A DNA stretch of 5,710 bases from Paracoccaceae bacterium. GTDB taxonomy: Bacteria > Pseudomonadota > Alphaproteobacteria > Rhodobacterales > Rhodobacteraceae. The stretch is taken from assembly GCA_007131945.1 (NCBI GenBank), contig SLPP01000401.1, positions 1-5,710 of the forward strand, in the 5' to 3' direction. Below the pieces are notes generated by a model. That model was not told the DNA's origin, searched no databases, and saw only the letters and a list, made by a program, of their open reading frames with translations. The position numbers and the translations under genes were made by a program. This document shows, piece after piece, positions 1 through 5,605 of this stretch (position 1 is the first letter of the stretch; each line of letters opens with the position of its first letter).

Positions 1-542
1 AGCTCCTCGCGCATCCACTGCATGCCCATCCTTCCGGCGAGCGGCGCGTAGATGTCCATCGTCTCGCGCGCCTTCTGCCCCTGCTTGTCGGGCCGCATCG
101 AGCGGATCGTGCGCATGTTGTGCAGCCGGTCGGCGAGCTTGACCAGGATCACGCGCAGATCGCGGCTCATCGCGATCAGGAGCTTGCGGAAGTTCTCGGC
201 CTGCTTCGCCTCCGAGGACGAGAGCTGCAGGTTGGTCAGCTTGGTGACGCCGTCGACCAGCTCGGCGATCTCGTCGCCGAAGAGCCGCTTGATCTCGGGA
301 TAGGTCGAGCGCGTGTCCTCGACCGTGTCGTGCAGAAGCGCGGTGACGATCGTCGCGTCGTCGAGCCGCATCTCGGTCAGGATCGAGGCGACGGCGACGG
401 GATGGGTGAAATAGGGCTCGCCCGAATGCCGCGTCTGCCCCGCGTGCATCGCCGCGCCGTAGTCCCAGGCGCGGCGGATCAGGTCTTCGTCGCAGGTCGG
501 GTTGTAGTTGCGAACCAGCGCAACCAGGTCATCGGGCGTCAT
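1..542 (-). CDS. rsh: RelA/SpoT homologue, ppGpp synthetase/hydrolase (N-terminal part, cut by window edge)
   Basis: The first 180 residues of a bifunctional (p)ppGpp synthetase/hydrolase, the stringent-response enzyme that makes and degrades the alarmone in the cytoplasm. The visible part is the HD-type hydrolase domain, and its catalytic residues appear intact: R38 in GQTRHSGEPYFTHP, H47, the H71-D72 pair in LLHDTVEDT with E75 and D76, and D138 and N142 in KLADRLHNMRT. It continues into IYAPLAGRMGM, normal for the family. The synthetase, TGS and ACT domains would lie beyond the left edge, so synthesis activity cannot be judged here. The start ATG at 540-542 (MTPDDLV) leaves a 25-bp gap after rpoZ and has only a weak, G-rich ribosome site. 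Most alphaproteobacteria carry a single long RSH, also annotated spoT or relA; that this is the only copy is inference. Confidence 0.95.
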   Translation of the reverse strand, partial: MTPDDLVALVRNYNPTCDEDLIRRAWDYGAAMHAGQTRHSGEPYFTHPVAVASILTEMRLDDATIVTALLHDTVEDTRSTYPEIKRLFGDEIAELVDGVTKLTNLQLSSSEAKQAENFRKLLIAMSRDLRVILVKLADRLHNMRTIRSMRPDKQGQKARETMDIYAPLAGRMGMQWMREE

Positions 543-567
543 CACGGCCGCAACCCGCCCGCATCGC

Positions 568-924
568 TCAGTCCTCCCGGCTCTGCGCCTCGAGCAGCTG
601 GCGCAGCATCTGCTCCTCGCTCATGTCGTCGGCAGCCGGCCGGTCGGCCTCGGTGCTCATCAGGAGCGCCATGTCGTCGTCCTCGGGCATGTCGACCTCG
701 ATCTGGGTCTGCATGCTCTCGATCAGCCGCTCGCGCAGCGCGTCGGCCTGCTGCGTCTCCTCGGCGATCTCGCGCAGCGCGACGACCGGGTTCTTGTCGT
801 TGTCGCGATCGACCGTGATCGGCGCGCCCGAGGCGACCTCGCGCGCGCGATGGGCGGCCAGGATCACCAGCTCGAACCGGTTGGGAACCTTGTCAACGCA
901 GTCTTCAACCGTCACGCGGGCCAT
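568..924 (-). CDS. rpoZ: DNA-directed RNA polymerase omega subunit
   Basis: A 118-residue omega subunit, which helps assemble and stabilise beta-prime in RNA polymerase. The N-terminus [20 protein letters not shown] closely matches E. coli omega, and the core is followed by the typical block [13 protein letters not shown] (about residues 45-57). In E. coli the MAR segment forms part of ppGpp site 1 with beta-prime, and it is kept here. The last 45 or so residues are acidic and Met-rich ([20 protein letters not shown]); together with a length above the 91 residues of E. coli this is normal for alphaproteobacteria. A GGAG ribosome site at 932-935 lies 7 nt before the ATG. A promoter is visible at 967-995, so the gene need not depend on folK transcription. 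It lies 25 bp upstream of rsh, matching the widespread rpoZ-spoT pairing. Confidence 0.95.
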   Translation of the reverse strand: MARVTVEDCVDKVPNRFELVILAAHRAREVASGAPITVDRDNDKNPVVALREIAEETQQADALRERLIESMQTQIEVDMPEDDDMALLMSTEADRPAADDMSEEQMLRQLLEAQSRED

Positions 925-966
925 GCGAACACTCCATGTCCAGGGAAAGGGCGGGTCAAGAAGCGG

Positions 967-995
967 CTTCTAGCGCGAAAGCGGGGGCTTGACAA
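967..995 (-). promoter_or_regulatory. Sigma-70-type promoter of rpoZ-rsh
   Basis: Read on the minus strand, a -35 box TTGTCA (990-995) and a -10 box TAGAAG (967-972) are separated by exactly 17 bp. The arrangement, with a GC-rich spacer and the sequence GCTAGAAG, is typical of housekeeping promoters in Rhodobacteraceae. Transcription would start near 960, giving a leader of about 36 nt with the GGAG ribosome site of rpoZ in it. It lies in the 103-bp gap between folK and rpoZ, which also suggests folK is a separate unit or only partly read through. Assigned by eye; no start-site data. Confidence 0.6.
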
Positions 996-1027
996 GCCGG
1001 AGCCGACGGCGCCGGCGACCGGCCGGC

Positions 1028-1600
1028 TCACAACCTGCGGAGCGCGGCGCGCGCGGCCGGATCGAGCGTGTCGCGCATCTCGGCCACCGTCCGGCCCAGC
1101 ACCGGATGCAGCCAGTCGGGCGCGATCTCGGCCAGCGGCACCAGCACGAAGGCGCGGTCCTGAAGCCGCGGATGCGGCAGGATCAGCCGCTCCGGCGCGG
1201 CCCGCATCTGCGCCGCCAGCGGCATCTCGATCCAGCGCCGGACCTCGGCCGCGTCGGGCAGCACCCGGTCGCCCTGCGCCAAGAGGTCGAGGTCGATCAC
1301 CCGCCGTTCCCAGCGCGCCCGCCGCTGCCGGCCGAGCGCCGATTCGATCCCGTGCAGCGCCGCCAGAAGCGCCGGCGCGTCGAGCCGCGTCTCGATCTCG
1401 ACACAGGCATTCACGAAGTCGGGACCCGACCTTGCCGGGAAGGCCGGCGTTTGCCAAATTCCTGACTCTCTGATACGCTTTGTCGGTATTTGATCGAGCA
1501 GGCGCAGCGCCTCCGAGAGTGACGCTGCGTTACGGGTGACAACCTCGGAAAGATTGCTTCCAAGGGCAATCAGGAAGCGGTTGCTCTTGACTTTCTTCAT
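1028..1600 (-). CDS. folK: 2-amino-4-hydroxy-6-hydroxymethyldihydropteridine pyrophosphokinase (HPPK)
   Basis: A 190-residue HPPK, the cytoplasmic enzyme that moves pyrophosphate from ATP to 6-hydroxymethyl-7,8-dihydropterin in folate synthesis. Visible motifs are the N-terminal ALGSN (residues 12-16), the substrate-side segment TPAFPARSGPDFVNA (51-65), and the metal-binding aspartates D103 and D105 in RRVIDLDLLAQGD. The C-terminal signature LPHPRLQDRAFVLVPLAEIAP (141-161) is also present. The length is slightly above the roughly 160 residues of E. coli FolK because of a longer C-terminus. The ATG at 1598-1600 gives the expected short leader before ALGSN; its ribosome site is weak. The first 50 or so codons are much less GC-rich than the rest (about 54% against 71% by hand count), described under findings. 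The gene diverges from the NYN gene across a 131-bp spacer and lies upstream of rpoZ. Confidence 0.95.
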   Translation of the reverse strand: MKKVKSNRFLIALGSNLSEVVTRNAASLSEALRLLDQIPTKRIRESGIWQTPAFPARSGPDFVNACVEIETRLDAPALLAALHGIESALGRQRRARWERRVIDLDLLAQGDRVLPDAAEVRRWIEMPLAAQMRAAPERLILPHPRLQDRAFVLVPLAEIAPDWLHPVLGRTVAEMRDTLDPAARAALRRL

Positions 1601-1639
1601 CCGTAAACAGCTTCAGTTCGTGTCTGGGTACGAGTGGCG

Positions 1640-1677
1640 ATGCCGGCGGGCCAGCCCCCCTCGAGGGTGGCCGGCAT
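1640..1677. repeat. Inverted repeat / strong hairpin in the folK-NYN divergent spacer
   Basis: Eight-base arms ATGCCGGC (1640-1647) and GCCGGCAT (1670-1677) enclose a second self-complementary segment, CCCTCGAGGG, so the region can fold in more than one way (ATGCC/GGCAT with GGCCA/TGGCC and CCC/GGG is another option). Neither side ends in a T-run, so it does not look like an intrinsic terminator. It lies between two divergent genes, 40 bp before the folK start and 54 bp before the NYN start. It could be an operator or a folded 5' leader. A poor promoter-like pair TTGCTC (1581-1586) and TAAACA (1604-1609), 17 bp apart on the plus strand, would place it in the NYN leader. I see nothing else convincing in 1601-1731. 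Confidence 0.5.
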
Positions 1678-1731
1678 TTCGCGCCCGGGACATCGAAGGC
1701 GTCTCATGGCACGATCGGGAAAGGAAAGGCA

Positions 1732-2316
1732 ATGTTTTACAAGGACGACCGGCTCGCTCTCTTCATCGACGGGGCCAATCTCTTCGCGGCCGGGAAGTCG
1801 TTGGGATTCGACATAGATTACAAGCTTTTGCGCCAGGAATTCATGCGCCGCGGCAAGCTCTTGCGCGCCTTCTACTACACTGCGCTGCTGGAAAGCGAGG
1901 ATTACTCGCCGATCCGCCCGCTGATCGACTGGCTGCAATACAACGGCTACACGATGGTGACCAAGCCCGCCAAGGAATACATCGACAGCGCCGGGCGGCG
2001 GAAGGTCAAGGGCAACATGGACATCGAGCTCACCGTCAACGCGATGGAGCTCGTCGACCGGCTGGACCACGCGGTGCTCTTCTCGGGCGACGGCGACTTC
2101 AAGCCGCTGGTCGAGGCGCTGCAGCGCAAGGGGCTGCGCGTCTCGGTGGTCTCGACCATCCGCTCCAGCCCGCCGATGATCGCCGACGACCTGCGCCGGC
2201 AGGCCGACAACTTCATCGAGCTCGACGACCTGCGCGAGATCATCGGCCGCCCGCCGCGCGAGCCGCGCGAGCCGCGGATGGAGCGCGAGGAAGCCACCAC
2301 GAACGGCGACGCCTGA
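1732..2316 (+). CDS. NYN domain protein, LabA/DUF88 family (putative PIN-like ribonuclease)
   Basis: A 194-residue protein of the NYN (LabA/DUF88) family, which shares the PIN/FLAP nuclease fold and is thought to cut or process RNA using metal ions. The acidic active-site set is visible: FIDGANL (residues 11-17, D13 and N16), D97 in KGNMDIELTVNAM, and D120 and D122 in FSGDGDFKPLV. The remaining fold runs through RKGLRVSVVST to ADNFIELDDL near residue 166. A charged, Pro/Arg/Glu-rich tail follows (about 171-194). The start is supported by AGGAAAGG at 1722-1729, two bases before ATG. Target and physiological role are unknown. It heads a run with yqaA and ispH; the yqaA start codon lies 3 bp after its stop, in the same frame. 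Family assignment is firm, RNase activity is inferred from family. Confidence 0.9.
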   Translation: MFYKDDRLALFIDGANLFAAGKSLGFDIDYKLLRQEFMRRGKLLRAFYYTALLESEDYSPIRPLIDWLQYNGYTMVTKPAKEYIDSAGRRKVKGNMDIELTVNAMELVDRLDHAVLFSGDGDFKPLVEALQRKGLRVSVVSTIRSSPPMIADDLRRQADNFIELDDLREIIGRPPREPREPRMEREEATTNGDA

Positions 2317-2319
2317 GCC

Positions 2320-2775
2320 TTGATCACGGCACTCGGCGCGCTTTTCGCGGCGACCTTCCTCGCCGCGACGGTCTTTCCCTTCCAGTCCGAGGTCGTCTTC
2401 GTGGCGATGCAGGTGGCCGGCGTGGCGCCGCTGGTCACGCTGATCGTCGTCGCCAGCGCCGGCAACACGCTGGGCGCCTTCGTCAACTACTGGATCGGCG
2501 CGCGGCTGGAGGATCACGGCGCGCATCGCTGGCTGCGCATCGACGACGAGAAGTTCGAGCGCGCGAAACGCTGGTGGGCGCGCTGGGGGGTCTGGTCGCT
2601 GCTGATGAGCTGGGCGCCGGTCCTCGGCTGGTTCACCGTCGTCGCCGGCGCCATGCGCACGCCGCTGTGGCAGTTCACCATCCTGGTGACGATCTCCAAG
2701 ACCGGGCGTTTCGTCTTCCTCGGCGTCATCACGCATTATGCTTTGGGGCTGGACTGGGGACGGGGCGCGCCTTAG
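2320..2775 (+). CDS. yqaA: YqaA family (DedA/VTT-like) inner-membrane protein, TTG start
   Basis: A 151-residue membrane protein that matches E. coli YqaA along its length: SAT/AAT-x-P-x-SE near the start ([16 protein letters not shown], residues 15-30), [14 protein letters not shown] (47-60), the WAPVLGW stretch (98-104), and KTGRFVFLG (127-135). There are about four hydrophobic segments. The family is related to DedA/VTT proteins, some of which flip lipids, but the role of YqaA itself is not established. The start must be TTG at 2320-2322 or lie much further in: only GCC separates it from the TGA of the NYN gene, in the same frame, and the next in-frame ATG (2407) would remove the conserved SE motif. 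There is no clear ribosome site, so translation probably depends on ribosomes finishing the NYN gene. ispH follows after 28 bp. Confidence 0.85.
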   Translation: MITALGALFAATFLAATVFPFQSEVVFVAMQVAGVAPLVTLIVVASAGNTLGAFVNYWIGARLEDHGAHRWLRIDDEKFERAKRWWARWGVWSLLMSWAPVLGWFTVVAGAMRTPLWQFTILVTISKTGRFVFLGVITHYALGLDWGRGAP

Positions 2776-2803
2776 GTCTGGGGCGGATCAGGAAAGGGCC
2801 GCC

Positions 2804-3772
2804 ATGACCGCGAAACCGCCGCCCGCGAAACCGCCGCTCACGCTCTATCTGGCCGCGCCGCGCGGCTTCTGCGCGGGCGTCGACCGGGCGATCAAGATCG
2901 TCGAGATGGCGCTCGAGAAATGGGGCCCGCCGGTCTATGTCCGCCACGAGATCGTGCACAACCGCTTCGTCGTCGACGCGCTGCGCGAAAAGGGCGCGGT
3001 CTTCGTCGAGGAACTCGACGACTGCCCGAACGACCGGCCGGTGATCTTCTCCGCCCATGGCGTGCCGAAATCGGTGCCCGCCGCCGCCCGCGCCCGGCAG
3101 ATGATCTATGTCGACGCGACCTGCCCGCTCGTCTCCAAGGTCCATATCGAGGCCGAGCGCCACTTTGCCAACGGGCTGCAGATGGTGATGATCGGCCATG
3201 CCGGCCACCCCGAGACCGAGGGCACGATGGGCCAGCTGCCCCCCGGCGAGGTGCTGCTGGTCGAGACCGTCGCCGACGTGGCCGGGCTCAAGGTTCGCGA
3301 TCCCGCGAAACTCGCCTTCATCACCCAGACCACGCTTTCGGTCGACGACACCGCCGGGATCGTCGCCGCGCTAAAGGCCCGCTTCCCGGCGATCATCGGC
3401 CCGCACAAGGAAGACATCTGCTACGCCACCACCAACCGGCAGGCGGCAGTCAAGGCGATCGCGCCGCGGATCGACGCGCTTCTGGTCATCGGCGCGCCGA
3501 ATTCCTCGAATTCCCGCCGCCTGGTTGAGGTCGGCCGCGCCGCCGGCTGCGACTACGCCCAGCTGATCCAGCGCGCGACCGAGATCGACTGGCGCGCGCT
3601 CGACGGCGCCCGCGCCGTGGGTCTCACCGCCGGGGCCAGCGCCCCCGAGGTCCTGGTCGACGAGGTGATCGCGGCGCTCGCCGCGCGCTATGACCTGACG
3701 CGCGAGCTGGTCGAGACCGCGGTCGAGCGGGTCGAGTTCAAGGTGCCGCGCGTCCTGCGCGAACCGGCATGA
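2804..3772 (+). CDS. ispH: 4-hydroxy-3-methylbut-2-enyl diphosphate reductase
   Basis: A 322-residue IspH (LytB), the iron-sulfur enzyme that reduces HMBPP to isopentenyl and dimethylallyl diphosphate in the last step of the MEP pathway. The three cluster cysteines are present: C23 in [10 protein letters not shown]107 in [12 protein letters not shown], and C206 in [11 protein letters not shown]. The substrate residues are also present: H52 in HEIVHN, H85 in FSAHGVP, H135 and E137 in [11 protein letters not shown], the TQTTLS segment at 174-179, and the NSSNS motif at 233-237. The ATG at 2804 is chosen over one 66 bp upstream because AGGAAAGGG (2790-2797) sits at the right distance and the extra 22 residues would run back into yqaA. 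The stop overlaps the start of the DUF3429 gene (ATGA). It is expected to be essential unless a mevalonate pathway exists. Confidence 0.97.
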   Translation: MTAKPPPAKPPLTLYLAAPRGFCAGVDRAIKIVEMALEKWGPPVYVRHEIVHNRFVVDALREKGAVFVEELDDCPNDRPVIFSAHGVPKSVPAAARARQMIYVDATCPLVSKVHIEAERHFANGLQMVMIGHAGHPETEGTMGQLPPGEVLLVETVADVAGLKVRDPAKLAFITQTTLSVDDTAGIVAALKARFPAIIGPHKEDICYATTNRQAAVKAIAPRIDALLVIGAPNSSNSRRLVEVGRAAGCDYAQLIQRATEIDWRALDGARAVGLTAGASAPEVLVDEVIAALAARYDLTRELVETAVERVEFKVPRVLREPA

Positions 3773-4188
3773 CCCCGCCGCGCATCGCGATCCTGCTCAC
3801 CGCCGCCGGGGCGCTGCCCTTCCTCGCCGCCGCGGCGATGATCCTCGGCCTCGTCCCGGGCGAGGGGCGGGCTCTGATCACCGCCTACGGCACGGTGATC
3901 CTCGCCTTCATGTCGGGCGTGCTCTGGGGCTTCGCGGCGCGCGGCGGGCGGGCCTGGGCCTATGTCCTCAGCGTCCTGCCGGCGCTGCATGTCTTCTTCT
4001 TCGTCATGCCGCATCCCTGGGCGATCCAGGGCCAGGCGCTGGCGCATCTGATCGCCGGCTTCCTCGCCGTTCTCGTGCTCGACATCGTCTACCAGGCGAA
4101 GGGGCTCGCGCCGCGCTGGTGGCTGAGCCTGCGCGTGCCCGTCACCGCCGTCGTCGTCGGCTGCCTCTGGGTCGCGCGCCATGCCTGA
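3769..4188 (+). CDS. DUF3429 domain membrane protein (TMEM69-like)
   Basis: A 139-residue, very hydrophobic protein with about five predicted membrane segments (roughly residues 6-28, 38-55, 62-80, 88-108 and 121-136). It matches my knowledge of DUF3429, also found in mitochondrial TMEM69: the glycine-rich helix [16 protein letters not shown] (40-55), the segment [16 protein letters not shown] (103-118) and [10 protein letters not shown] (121-130). No enzymatic residues can be pointed to, and the function is unknown. Its ATG overlaps the ispH stop (ATGA), so it is probably translated by coupling to ispH. It is likely the last gene of the NYN-yqaA-ispH unit, since a 119-bp AT-rich spacer follows. 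I see no hairpin-plus-T-run terminator after it. Confidence 0.85.
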   Translation: MTPPRIAILLTAAGALPFLAAAAMILGLVPGEGRALITAYGTVILAFMSGVLWGFAARGGRAWAYVLSVLPALHVFFFVMPHPWAIQGQALAHLIAGFLAVLVLDIVYQAKGLAPRWWLSLRVPVTAVVVGCLWVARHA

Positions 4189-4220
4189 CCCCCGGACAAC
4201 GCGCCGCGCCAAAGGTTTCG

Positions 4221-4287
4221 TTGTGGTTAATTTTTCCGAATCGTCCATATATTCCAGAATGTTGCGATTCGGTCCAAGGTTGGACCG
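4221..4287 (+). promoter_or_regulatory. Shared intergenic element, copy 1 (upstream of rnhA)
   Basis: A two-part element in the 119-bp spacer between the DUF3429 gene and rnhA. A 13-bp block TTGTGGTTAATTT (4221-4233) is followed by an inverted repeat CGGTCCAA-GG-TTGGACCG (4270-4287, 8-bp arms). The stretch 4211-4270 is only about 37% G+C in a GC-rich setting. A second copy with the same spacing lies at 5456-5524. The palindrome ends 20 bp before the rnhA ATG. Two GANTC sites (4238-4242 and 4266-4270) fall within it. It is probably the rnhA promoter region with an operator, but I cannot assign -35 and -10 boxes with confidence or name a regulator. Confidence 0.5.
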
Positions 4288-4307
4288 TGCCTGCCGCGGG
4301 GGCTTCA

Positions 4308-4790
4308 ATGCCTGAGATCCACGCCTGGACCGACGGCGCCTGCTCGGGCAATCCCGGCCCCGGCGGCTGGGGCGTCGTGATGCGCGCGGTCGAGGGCGGG
4401 CGGGTGCTGAAGGAGCGCGAGCTTTCCGGCGGCGAGGCCGAGACCACCAACAACCGCATGGAACTGATGGCCGCGATCATGGCGCTCGAGGCGCTGACCC
4501 GGCCGGCGAGGATCACCATCACCACCGACAGCGCCTATGTGAAGAACGGCATCACCACCTGGCTGCCGGGCTGGAAAAGGAATGGCTGGCGCACCGCCGG
4601 CCGCAAGCCGGTCAAGAACGTCGATCTCTGGGAGCGGCTCGAAGCCGCGCAGGCGCGCCACGACGTGACCTGGCACTGGATCCGCGGCCATGCCGGACAT
4701 CCCGAGAACGAACGCGCCGACGAACTCGCCCGCGCCGGCATGGCCCCGTTCAAGCCGCGCCCGGCGGCGAAGGCGGGAACCGGCGCATGA
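4308..4790 (+). CDS. rnhA: Ribonuclease HI
   Basis: A 160-residue RNase HI, which cuts the RNA strand of RNA-DNA hybrids (R-loops, primers) in a metal-dependent way. The catalytic carboxylates D9 ([15 protein letters not shown]), E52 ([11 protein letters not shown]), D74 (TTDSAYV) and D138 (NERADELA) are present, as is H128 in the [10 protein letters not shown] loop. The basic handle region is visible as [17 protein letters not shown] (88-104), so this is the E. coli-like type. Length agrees with the 155 residues of E. coli. The ATG at 4308 is chosen because [10 protein letters not shown] gives the usual short leader; the longer open frame upstream would run back into the DUF3429 gene and through the AT-rich element. 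The ribosome site is only a G-run (4298-4302). The stop overlaps the next start (ATGA). Confidence 0.96.
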   Translation: MPEIHAWTDGACSGNPGPGGWGVVMRAVEGGRVLKERELSGGEAETTNNRMELMAAIMALEALTRPARITITTDSAYVKNGITTWLPGWKRNGWRTAGRKPVKNVDLWERLEAAQARHDVTWHWIRGHAGHPENERADELARAGMAPFKPRPAAKAGTGA

Positions 4791-5410
4791 GCCTCGTTGC
4801 CGCGCTCGACTACCTCGCGGTCTTCATCTTCGCGCTGACCGGTGCGCTGGCGGCAAGTCGGGCGCAGCTCGACCTCGTCGGCTTTCTCTTCATCGCCAGC
4901 CTCACCGCCGTCGGTGGCGGCACGGTGCGCGATCTGCTGCTCAACCGCGACATGGTCTTCTGGATCGCCAATCCCTGGTATATCGGCACCGCCTGCACCG
5001 CCGCGGTGCTGGTCTTCTTCACCGCCCACCGGCTGGAATCGCGCCGCCGCGCGCTTGACTGGTTCGACGCCGGCGCCCTCGCCGTCGCCGTGGCCGCCGG
5101 CGTCGGGGTGGCGCTGTCGCTCGACCAAAGCCCGGCGGTGGTGCTGATGATGGGCATGGCGACCGGCACCTTCGGCGGGCTGATGCGCGACGTGGTCTGC
5201 AACGAGGTGCCGATGGTCCTGCGCCAGGGCGAGCTCTACCTGAGCGCCGCCTTCGCCGGGGCGCTCACCGCGCTCGGCACCGTCGCGATTACCGGCGCGA
5301 CGCCGCCTGCGCTGCTCGCCTGCGCCGTCGTCACGTTCCTGCTGCGCGCCGGCTCGCTCATCTTCGGCTGGCGGCTTCCGGTCTACAAGCCGCGCCCGCC
5401 GCGGGTGTGA
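4787..5410 (+). CDS. TRIC-type cation channel family membrane protein (UPF0126/YadS-like)
   Basis: A 207-residue membrane protein of the bacterial TRIC/UPF0126 family, trimeric channels reported to pass monovalent cations. It shows the family's internal duplication: the first half has FALTGA (residues 15-20) and [12 protein letters not shown] (41-52); the second has WFDAGALA (92-99), [15 protein letters not shown] (128-142) and [11 protein letters not shown] (145-155). The glycine-rich kinks GGGTVRD and GGLMRD correspond to the broken pore helices. About seven hydrophobic segments are visible, and the protein ends with a basic, Pro-rich tail. Its ATG overlaps the rnhA stop (ATGA), so the two are probably translated together, although no functional link is obvious. 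Physiological role is not known; the family identification is firm. Confidence 0.92.
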   Translation: MSLVAALDYLAVFIFALTGALAASRAQLDLVGFLFIASLTAVGGGTVRDLLLNRDMVFWIANPWYIGTACTAAVLVFFTAHRLESRRRALDWFDAGALAVAVAAGVGVALSLDQSPAVVLMMGMATGTFGGLMRDVVCNEVPMVLRQGELYLSAAFAGALTALGTVAITGATPPALLACAVVTFLLRAGSLIFGWRLPVYKPRPPRV

Positions 5411-5455
5411 CAGCCGGGCACGCGGCACTGAATCGGCGAGTTTTCAAAGCTTTCA

Positions 5456-5524
5456 TTGCGGTTAATTTCTTGAATTTATCGTTTTTTTACAAATACTTGC
5501 CGAAGCGTCCAAATTTGGACGCTT
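5456..5524 (+). promoter_or_regulatory. Shared intergenic element, copy 2, ending in a perfect 22-bp palindrome
   Basis: It lies in the 195-bp spacer (5411-5605) after the TRIC gene. The block TTGCGGTTAATTT (5456-5468) differs from copy 1 by one base. The palindrome at 5503-5524 is perfect over 22 bp, with core GTCCAAATTTGGAC (5507-5520). The core starts 51 bp after the block start, exactly as in copy 1. The stretch 5441-5520 is about 34% G+C. TTGAAT (5470-5475) and ATACTT (5493-5498) are 17 bp apart and could be a promoter, placing the palindrome over the first transcribed bases like an operator. No T-run follows the hairpin, so an intrinsic terminator is unlikely. The rest of the spacer (5411-5455, 5525-5605) shows nothing else convincing. 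Confidence 0.5.
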
Positions 5525-5605
5525 GCCCCGGGTCGCGGCCCCGGAAGCGCCGCACGGCGGGCATTGCGCTTCCCTTGCCCCGCCGGATCGCCTAGCGTCG
5601 CGTCC

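Noticed and set aside
989..994. Perfect TTGACA on the plus strand near the rpoZ promoter
   Set aside because: No -10-like sequence lies 16-18 bp downstream on that strand; it results from the near-palindromic CTTGACAAG around the minus-strand -35 box.
508..1473. Long plus-strand open frame of 321 codons
   Set aside because: It lies opposite rpoZ and folK, which have clear family motifs, and its product is a low-complexity Arg/Ala/Pro string. It is a by-product of high GC.
1597..2736. Minus-strand open frame of 379 codons
   Set aside because: Antisense to NYN and yqaA, rich in Arg, Asp and His with no recognisable domain.
2738..2803. N-terminal extension of ispH by 22 residues
   Set aside because: The ATG at 2804 has a good ribosome site at proper distance, and the extension would overlap the end of yqaA with no IspH similarity.
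1536..2807. Plus-strand open frame of 423 codons
   Set aside because: Shifted-frame shadow of the NYN and yqaA genes with Arg-rich, motif-free translation.
3499..3513. Two GAATTC copies three bases apart
   Set aside because: They encode the conserved NSSNS motif of IspH and need no other explanation.
4238..4270. Two GANTC sites (CcrM methylation type) close together upstream of rnhA
   Set aside because: Sites of this kind are expected every few hundred bases even at this GC, so a pair in one spacer is not strong evidence of methylation control.
4535..5428. Minus-strand open frame of 297 codons
   Set aside because: Antisense to rnhA and the TRIC gene; composition is that of a GC-driven shadow frame.
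5482..5488. Run of seven T as a terminator for the TRIC gene
   Set aside because: No stable GC-rich hairpin precedes it, and the 22-bp palindrome lies after it, not before.
5407..5595. A 62-codon frame starting with GTG that overlaps the TRIC stop (GTGA)
   Set aside because: The overlap looked like coupling, but the frame crosses the AT-rich element and the palindrome, has no family resemblance, and copy 1 of the element is in another frame, so the conservation is at DNA level.
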